Origin: CAYLHF01 sp964383365
GTDB lineage: Bacteria; Bacteroidota; Rhodothermia; Rhodothermales; UBA10348
NCBI GenBank assembly: GCA_964383365.1
Contig: CAYLHF010000008.1
Coordinates: forward strand, 1 to 64,000
Length of the DNA stretch: 64,000 nt
Direction: 5' to 3'
Shown: piece after piece, positions 58,468-64,000 of the stretch
Layout of the letters: each line of letters opens with the position of its first letter
How positions within the stretch are numbered: the first letter of the stretch is position 1
Translations under genes and position numbers: made by a program
The notes under the pieces: generated by a model
The model's input: only the letters and a program-made list of their open reading frames with translations
Told to the model about the DNA's origin: nothing
The model's database searches: none

Positions 58468-60774
58468 TTAGTTCTTGGCGAAGCGGGCGGAGTACTCCGG
58501 TCCCAGCAGGTCGATGTGGAAAATCCGATACTGTTGCGGTTTCAGCTCTTTGATAGACAGTTCCAGCACGGTCCCGTTTTCTTTGAGCTGGTATGGTGGA
58601 ATATCGATATCGTCGGGTATCGGTTTGAAAATATTGATCAACTCCGGTCGGATGTGAACCGACGTCGCGGGTAGGCCAAGCGAAATACTCACCGTCGCGT
58701 GTTCGGCTGTGTGTCCGTTGTCATTCGACACCCGGACAAAAATACGAGATGGGCTTCTCTGTTCAACATCCGCATTCAATCCCTTGTGAATGCGCCACCA
58801 GGCAGCAATCGAATCGCCTGATGCGATCCAGAAATTGTCCTGCTTCAGTCGGCGAACGATCGTTCTGAGCGTCCCCAGATTGGACGTATTTCCGAGCAGT
58901 TCGGGAGAGTAAATAAGGTTGTAGAGACTGCCTTCGTATTGAATACGATTCAAACTTTCGAGCATGAGACCGGATACCAGGTCGGGGGATTGACCCTCCA
59001 GACCGTTCATGATATCCCGGTCACTCTTGACCGTCACGCCGATCCTTGTAAGAGTTTCAAATGGAAATCCCATAATTTTCGGAACGTTTCGACGGCCGAT
59101 GGAATCAGGAATGAAGTAGGTGTAGTCGGATTCGGTCAGGCCGCCCATCGTGTTCCGGCCCAGTATTCCCCGTTCGGTCGAACGATAGCCGCGTACCGGT
59201 CCACCCACGACTCCCTCGAGCATGGTTCGAAGTCGATTCAGGCGCCGCTGCTGTTTCTCCACGGTTCCGTCCGCCTCGACGCGAAGTGAGTCATAGACCC
59301 CGACGTCTCCCTGTTTATAGAGTCGTCGCAGGAGTTGACCATGTCTGGAAGCCTGTTCGGGCGGAACCAGGTAGGTACCGGGAACGCCCTCCTCATCGAG
59401 TACGTCTGCAACCGCCCTGAACCCGTCAATCGCATTCTCTGTGGTTCCCGTAATCATGGCTGCGGCTTCATGCGGGTACGGCCAGTCGTGCATCCATATG
59501 ATGGGCTGACGGCGGAGATAATTGATCACGTTCGCAGAGAAAATTCCAAGCCTTTGCCAGTCCTCAACGTCCCGGGGGCCCGTTCCCATGGCATTTCTCT
59601 GGAACCCCATGTACACAAATCGACCCTTTCCGTATGTCCCGTAAACGAGACCGGTCGAACCGTCTATTATATCGCTTCCGCCGAAGTCATCCGTAGCAAA
59701 ATCATACCAGAAACCGGCAGCTGCGACTCGGTCGGGTTCCCGGACACTCACCCGGACTCCCGGATTGTACACCTGGATTTTTACCCGATAACCACTCGGA
59801 ATTACCGCCGTAAGTGGTGTATTTCCGCGCCATGTAAAACGTCTTATCCCGGCACTCGTCCGGGGATAGGGAATTTCCTGTTTGCGATCACCGCCCGTCC
59901 AGGTAAAATAGGTTACCAGTACGGCATCCTGTACTTCTACGCGCCCATCCAGCCCCCTGAGAGGTGCCGTAATATTCCAGGCCCGGGCAAAATCAACCGT
60001 CGGACGAGCCGAATTCAACGTGTCAAACCACGCGTAATCCTGCAATGGTGCGAAATCGGCGTCTTCTGCCAGACGCTGGTTTACCTCTCTGAGTTGTGCC
60101 TGTTCTTCATCAACCGGAGCGAAAACGCCTTCATTACTCTTATTGAAAATATAATCCGGCACATAGATTCCTTCGGGGGTATGACCCGGGAACGTGTCTG
60201 CATAGATTCGATAGTTTCCGACTCCGCGCTCGACAAACCCTTCGAAATTGACTCCGAACGTATCCTCGATAAAGTCCCAGCCACGCCAGGTCCCGTCTTC
60301 GTAGTAGACTCCGGCAGTCCAGGAAGCGAGGACGCTGCCGCCGTTATTCATGAACTCCTGAATGCGTGCAATCTCACGATCGCTCATGGCCCGAACAGAC
60401 GGAAGAATCAGCACATCGAATTTGTCCAGATCGCCATACTCCAGATCCTCGTCGTTGATATCCATGAACGGAATTCGACGATCCTTGTCGATTAAAAATT
60501 CACGCCAGGACAGGAGGGTCTGGTCGACCCAGGTCGTTGTCGTATCCCGTAGATTCAGCGCTCTGTGGGCGCGTCGGGTATAGTCGCTGTTAAGAAGAGC
60601 TACCCGCGGGCGGTTGTCTACACCGATCTGCGTCGGAGAGGCCTCCGTTATACTGAATGCGCCGAGGGCACTCTCGAGAAGCAAAATGTATACAAGGATT
60701 CCTGCCGCCAGTGCCGTCACACCCAGCGTCAGGAACCAGAATACATTTATTCTATCGAGTCGTGCTACCCGCAT
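58468..60774 (-). CDS. membrane-anchored GATase-like plus degenerate NodB-like protein
   Basis: This 768-residue protein has an N-terminal membrane helix (about 11-33). A GATase/ThuA-like domain (about 55-175) contains FDVLILPSVRAMSDREIARI and EFMNNGGSVLASWTAG, and part of it continues at about 350-420 (KGRFVYMGFQ). A NodB-like segment (about 425-660) contains WMHDWPYPHEAAAMI, GTTENAIDGF and VPGTYLVPPEQ. A beta-sandwich tail (about 675-768) follows. At the place of the usual metal-binding TFDD it reads TGTTE, and the HxxxH region reads VGVYDSLRVE. It resembles the 629-residue neighbour in domain order. Confidence 0.7.
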   Translation of the reverse strand: MRVARLDRINVFWFLTLGVTALAAGILVYILLLESALGAFSITEASPTQIGVDNRPRVALLNSDYTRRAHRALNLRDTTTTWVDQTLLSWREFLIDKDRRIPFMDINDEDLEYGDLDKFDVLILPSVRAMSDREIARIQEFMNNGGSVLASWTAGVYYEDGTWRGWDFIEDTFGVNFEGFVERGVGNYRIYADTFPGHTPEGIYVPDYIFNKSNEGVFAPVDEEQAQLREVNQRLAEDADFAPLQDYAWFDTLNSARPTVDFARAWNITAPLRGLDGRVEVQDAVLVTYFTWTGGDRKQEIPYPRTSAGIRRFTWRGNTPLTAVIPSGYRVKIQVYNPGVRVSVREPDRVAAAGFWYDFATDDFGGSDIIDGSTGLVYGTYGKGRFVYMGFQRNAMGTGPRDVEDWQRLGIFSANVINYLRRQPIIWMHDWPYPHEAAAMITGTTENAIDGFRAVADVLDEEGVPGTYLVPPEQASRHGQLLRRLYKQGDVGVYDSLRVEADGTVEKQQRRLNRLRTMLEGVVGGPVRGYRSTERGILGRNTMGGLTESDYTYFIPDSIGRRNVPKIMGFPFETLTRIGVTVKSDRDIMNGLEGQSPDLVSGLMLESLNRIQYEGSLYNLIYSPELLGNTSNLGTLRTIVRRLKQDNFWIASGDSIAAWWRIHKGLNADVEQRSPSRIFVRVSNDNGHTAEHATVSISLGLPATSVHIRPELINIFKPIPDDIDIPPYQLKENGTVLELSIKELKPQQYRIFHIDLLGPEYSARFAKN

Positions 60775-60788
60775 CAGTTGTTTCGTTC

Positions 60789-61202
60789 TTATAGCCAGGC
60801 ATATCCGTCATCTGGCTTCCGCTCAGACTCCCGATTATCTTCCTGGCGGCCAGGTTCTTCAGGACGAACGGGCACGAAGCCCTCGTCCGTGTATTCCCAG
60901 AAAAGAGAATTTTGCGGTTCAGGCGCCTGAACCTGAGGCTGGACTACAACCGGGGGCGCTGTTGTCTGCGTCGCCGGTGCGACGTAGACATTGGTCTGCG
61001 CCGGCTGGGCCTCGATGGCCGCGACCTGCTGCTGAGGAGTCAACAACACGTGCGGCTCGCGCTGAGCAATGGACGTGGCACCGCCTTCCTGATACGAGCG
61101 ACGCTCGCGGATCTTGTACAGGATGTACGCGGCAACGGCCAGGATAAATGTCGCGATCGTACCGACAAGGATGATCGTTGATAAAATTGGAACGAGTTCC
61201 AT
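60789..61202 (-). CDS. small single-pass membrane protein of the polysaccharide locus
   Basis: From the ATG at 61202 this is 137 residues. The N-terminal helix (about 4-29, PILSTIILVGTIATFILAVA) is followed by a Gln/Pro/Ala-rich stretch (about 60-105) and a polar C-terminus rich in Glu, Asp and Pro. No known family is recognised. It begins about 30 bases after the 61-residue frame and ends 14 bases before the 768-residue gene, all leftward. The position suggests an accessory subunit of the glycosyltransferase, as small membrane proteins often are in such loci. Confidence 0.7.
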   Translation of the reverse strand: MELVPILSTIILVGTIATFILAVAAYILYKIRERRSYQEGGATSIAQREPHVLLTPQQQVAAIEAQPAQTNVYVAPATQTTAPPVVVQPQVQAPEPQNSLFWEYTDEGFVPVRPEEPGRQEDNRESERKPDDGYAWL

Positions 61203-61230
61203 GGTAACGGAGAGTCTATTCGAAAACGGG

Positions 61231-61416
61231 CTAAATGCTTGTCGATCCTTCAACCGCAATCATTGTGCCCAAAACGCGTAATGAGTGATAAATGACCTTT
61301 TCAGGGTGTTTGCGACCCATAGTTCGTCTCATTTCCGGCATTTGATCCGTTATGAGACAAATCGAATCGGGAGAAAGGCGCTGACCGCTGTCAATATGTT
61401 CCAGGGCTGATTTCAT
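61231..61416 (-). CDS. hypothetical small protein (61 aa)
   Basis: This open frame starts with an ATG 7 bases after the stop of the glycosyltransferase and ends 28 bases before the next gene. The sequence (ALEHIDSGQRLSPDSICLIT, then basic MRRTMGRKHPEKV, then a hydrophobic end) has the spread of a soluble protein rather than a frame shadow. There is no clear Shine-Dalgarno and no recognised family. The tight spacing is the main support, so treat it as tentative. Confidence 0.4.
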   Translation of the reverse strand: MKSALEHIDSGQRLSPDSICLITDQMPEMRRTMGRKHPEKVIYHSLRVLGTMIAVEGSTSI

Positions 61417-61423
61417 GCAGTCA

Positions 61424-62965
61424 TCATTTTGGAGAACCGGAGCCGATGCGCTCCAACTTGCCCCAGTTCATTCCGAATCCGAGAAATTCTTCAACGGTGG
61501 CGAGCGTCTTGCACACGTCCACGATCAAAATGAAGAAGAGCCGATAGAACAGGGAATAAAAAACGAGTCGGACTTCTTCTTTCTCAACCGCTACGCAATA
61601 CAGTGCTGCGATCAGATCCAGAATGGTCAGCGACAACCACCAGTAGACGATGTAGTAACTCATCTTGAATACCAGTGCGATAAAAATAAAATAGGCGTTC
61701 GCAAAAATGTTCATGATGGGCCAGATCAATGCTTCAAAAGCCATCGACCACATCACGATCGTTCCACCAAAATTGATCGTAGGATTAAAAAACAGGTCCC
61801 GATGTTTGCGGACAGCCTGAATGATTCCTCGCGTCCAGCGATACCGCTGCTTCAGAAGGTCAACGATCGTATCCGGGGCTTCGGTGTACGAGCGGGCGTC
61901 CGGCTCATATTCTACCCGCCAGCCGGCACGGATAATTTTCAACGTGATGTCGGCATCCTCTGCAAACGTATCCGAGCTGTACCAGCCGGCATCGACGATC
62001 GCCTGCTTGCGAAACATCCCGAGCGGTCCAGGAATGATGTTGACGAGTTTCACGATGCTCTGCGCCGAACGGGCCATATTCAAACCTTCGACGTACTCAA
62101 GCGCCTGAAGCGTCGTCCAGATATTATTCCTGTTCAGAACCTTAACGTTACCGGCGATGGCCCCCAGACGAGGGTCCACAAAATGCCGGATAGTTTTCCT
62201 GAGCGTGTCTGGAGAGAGTAGAGAGTCTCCATCGACATTCAGTACAAAATCATATCGAGAAACCTGGATTCCGGCATTCAAGGCAGTAGCTTTCCCTCCA
62301 TTCGGCTTCTGAACGAGTCGCACATCGACCGCACCGTCCCGATACGTGCCGATCACACCCTGGCCGACCCCTCTCGTATCGTCGGTTGAGCCATCATCGA
62401 CCAGCAGGATCTCGTACCGCGGATAATCCATCTCGAGCAGAGATGCAACGGTACTTCGGAGAAGCTTACCCTCGTTGTAGGCCGGTACGATGATGGATAC
62501 CGGTGGCAGGAAGGTATGGTCGTGTCCGGTTTCGATCGTGTGTTTGGTCGTATTCAAATACGCCATGTTCATCAACGACAGATACCGGAACAGCAGAATT
62601 ACGAGAAATAGTACGAGTGCAACGATCGAGGAATACACAATCAATCCGCTCCAGCGGAGCTTACTCTCCCATCCGGTCAGCTTTAACAGATAGCCACCCG
62701 GATCGCGCACGAAAATATAAATGATGGCAAACAGGATGAGCGAAATCAATCCGTATACGACGATTCGCCGGAGTAGCTGTGATTCCGATTCTCGTGCCGT
62801 CGGGCGATCGTCCTCTGGCCTCTTGATGGGCTGGAAAACCGTCTTTTCGACAGACTGTCCGGTCGACGTAACGAGAGCGGTTCCAGTGGAATGTTCCACA
62901 GGAACCAATCGCTCACGGGCATTCGACTCGCTGTCAGGTGATATGTTGTTTTCAGTTTCCATCAT
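61424..62965 (-). CDS. processive family 2 glycosyltransferase, PgaC-like
   Basis: This 513-residue protein has a polar N-terminus (about 1-63) and membrane helices at about 66-87 and 106-130. The GT2 domain contains VSIIVPAYNEG, LLVDDGSTDD (D190, D191), NVDGDS (D245, D247), FAEDADITLKI (D337, D339) and QRYRW (373-377). C-terminal membrane helices follow. These are the hallmarks of a hyaluronan/poly-N-acetylglucosamine-type processive synthase that extrudes polymer. The product cannot be told from sequence. It is leftward in the locus with a barrel and deacetylase-like proteins. Confidence 0.88.
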   Translation of the reverse strand: MMETENNISPDSESNARERLVPVEHSTGTALVTSTGQSVEKTVFQPIKRPEDDRPTARESESQLLRRIVVYGLISLILFAIIYIFVRDPGGYLLKLTGWESKLRWSGLIVYSSIVALVLFLVILLFRYLSLMNMAYLNTTKHTIETGHDHTFLPPVSIIVPAYNEGKLLRSTVASLLEMDYPRYEILLVDDGSTDDTRGVGQGVIGTYRDGAVDVRLVQKPNGGKATALNAGIQVSRYDFVLNVDGDSLLSPDTLRKTIRHFVDPRLGAIAGNVKVLNRNNIWTTLQALEYVEGLNMARSAQSIVKLVNIIPGPLGMFRKQAIVDAGWYSSDTFAEDADITLKIIRAGWRVEYEPDARSYTEAPDTIVDLLKQRYRWTRGIIQAVRKHRDLFFNPTINFGGTIVMWSMAFEALIWPIMNIFANAYFIFIALVFKMSYYIVYWWLSLTILDLIAALYCVAVEKEEVRLVFYSLFYRLFFILIVDVCKTLATVEEFLGFGMNWGKLERIGSGSPK

Positions 62966-63036
62966 GTGGCGACGGAGAGTCCATCACACCGGACCTCTGG
63001 CCGGGTGTCTATTCGTTGTCGGCAATAAAAGTGAAA

Positions 63037-64000
63037 TCATAAGGTCCAGTACAATGCCGCCGAAAATGTAAACGTGTTATACCGATCGATGAATGACCCG
63101 GCCCCACTACCGAGCGTCCGGGTTGACTGGCTCATCGCCGTCCGCGCAGTGAGCGAAAAATTGCCTCCTAGCCGCTTGATTAGATCGGCCTCTATGCGTC
63201 TATTTACAAATCCTGCACTCTGCGCGATGACACCGATCGATCCCCTGACCCGGATGTACCACTTGGTTCGAAGCTCGCGTTCATACTCGAGAAACATGTC
63301 GTACGTCGTGTACGCTCGGGGCGAGAAATACGTATCGACGGTCGTTCGATAGTTGATCGCGTAATATGTCACTCCGAGATACGTGTAATCCACGATGCGG
63401 TACCCACCTTCGAGCCGAAGCGACGTTCCGAAGTTCGTATCGCTGTTTGACGCTGTATTGCCAAAGTTATCGCTCACGATATTGAAGGCCAGCGCACCTT
63501 GTACCCGGAGTACCGAGTCGGCCATGATGGTCGCACTGCTTCCTTTCAAATCAAACTGTGTCAGCCGCAAATTGAATTGCCCGCCTCCCGGTGACCAGAG
63601 TTCAATCGAACCTTCGCCGGTATGCACCCCTATCGAGGCCTGATATTTTCCAAGCTCCTGTTTCCAGTATCGAAGACCACCGTAACCGACGGTCCTGGCA
63701 CCCTCATAGTCATACAATCCGATCTCCCCGGATATCCGGTTGGAAAAACTCGCCCGATCCGACGGCACAGGTGGCGTCAGGTCGATGTATCCACCGGCAA
63801 ATATCTGATTGACGCGGCCGCGAACGATTTCTGATCCAGGAACCAGACGGCGCGAACCACTGATGAAATGCGAGTTGACACCGGCCGTCAATACGACATC
63901 GATCGGTATCGTCACCTGTGTCTGCATTCCCTGGGCCCAGCGATCATACCGGGTGCCCCCGCCACGACTCCGAACGGCGTCGGTTGTCGGCACAACGATA
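63037..64000 (-). CDS. outer-membrane beta-barrel protein, BcsC/PgaA-like (5' end cut by the window)
   Basis: The frame stays open to the window edge, so the N-terminus is missing. The visible 318 or so residues are amphipathic beta strands with repeated aromatic girdles (YFSPRAYTTYDMFLEYERELR, YIRVRGSIGVIAQSAG). They end in an alternating hydrophobic strand with a final aromatic (FTFSAALYWTL), typical of an outer-membrane barrel. The 'YxSPxxY' element resembles the C-terminal porin of BcsC and PgaA. The missing part may carry TPR repeats. It lies 71 bases upstream of the glycosyltransferase in the same direction. Confidence 0.7.
   Translation of the reverse strand, partial: IVVPTTDAVRSRGGGTRYDRWAQGMQTQVTIPIDVVLTAGVNSHFISGSRRLVPGSEIVRGRVNQIFAGGYIDLTPPVPSDRASFSNRISGEIGLYDYEGARTVGYGGLRYWKQELGKYQASIGVHTGEGSIELWSPGGGQFNLRLTQFDLKGSSATIMADSVLRVQGALAFNIVSDNFGNTASNSDTNFGTSLRLEGGYRIVDYTYLGVTYYAINYRTTVDTYFSPRAYTTYDMFLEYERELRTKWYIRVRGSIGVIAQSAGFVNRRIEADLIKRLGGNFSLTARTAMSQSTRTLGSGAGSFIDRYNTFTFSAALYWTL

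Noticed and set aside
840..63000. CRISPR arrays, tRNA genes, prophage or insertion sequences
   Set aside because: I looked through intergenic stretches and found no cloverleaf-like sequence, no spaced repeats of CRISPR type and no transposase or integrase. The only tandem array is the 16-bp repeat at 40073.

Overview
The window looks like a chromosomal contig from a bacterium of the Bacteroidota/Rhodothermota assemblage, most plausibly Rhodothermota. This rests on gene content: T9SS type A C-terminal sorting domains, SusC/FecA-type TonB receptors with a carboxypeptidase-regulatory domain, a DUF4249 lipoprotein, FecR with a C-terminal STN-like domain, a PUR-domain DUF3276 protein, bacillithiol genes and a split complex I operon. 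Shine-Dalgarno sites are mostly weak. The contig begins inside the 5' end of a 16S rRNA gene and ends inside an outer-membrane beta-barrel gene. Two 100-N gaps are present.

Layout. 1-637: 16S 5' end (minus strand), its leader and probable promoter. 638-6321: PASTA protein; a leftward tmk-fur-(FN3-like protein)-pyrR set; a rightward TPR protein and a DUF368/PopT lipid carrier transporter. 6377-11307: a leftward secreted set made of a lipoprotein with one c-type heme site and a beta-propeller, plus two tandem T9SS-exported choice-of-anchor-B proteins. 11432-18802: an SDR oxidoreductase, two tandem D-aminoacylase-family amidohydrolases and a TonB receptor. 19067-28633: nuoABCDEFGH, then rpe and an M23 peptidase; nuoI-N are not here.

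28630-35446 (leftward): HtrA-like protease, S41 protease, TatC, a PyrE-like phosphoribosyltransferase, glyA and a DUF4159 protein. 35694-38289: argS and pheA. 38294-44034: a FecI/FecR/TonB-receptor/DUF4249 signalling and uptake locus with a 16-bp tandem repeat starting at the fecR stop codon. 44031-56563: a dense rightward run of recX, a membrane SpoIIE-type phosphatase, punA, a PUR protein, hisC, a bifunctional-nuclease-family protein, bshC, a SpoT/MESH1-like HD hydrolase, leuS and bshB1.

56569-64000 (leftward) is the most interesting region. It is a compact exopolysaccharide-type locus: a BcsC/PgaA-like outer-membrane barrel, a PgaC-like processive glycosyltransferase, two small proteins, and two large proteins that each pair a GATase/ThuA-like domain with a NodB-like deacetylase fold whose metal-binding motifs look lost. 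I read it as a synthase-dependent polysaccharide secretion system of unusual composition.

Both N gaps are flanked by perfect duplications of exactly 33 bp and 55 bp. These look like unmerged contig overlaps rather than missing sequence.
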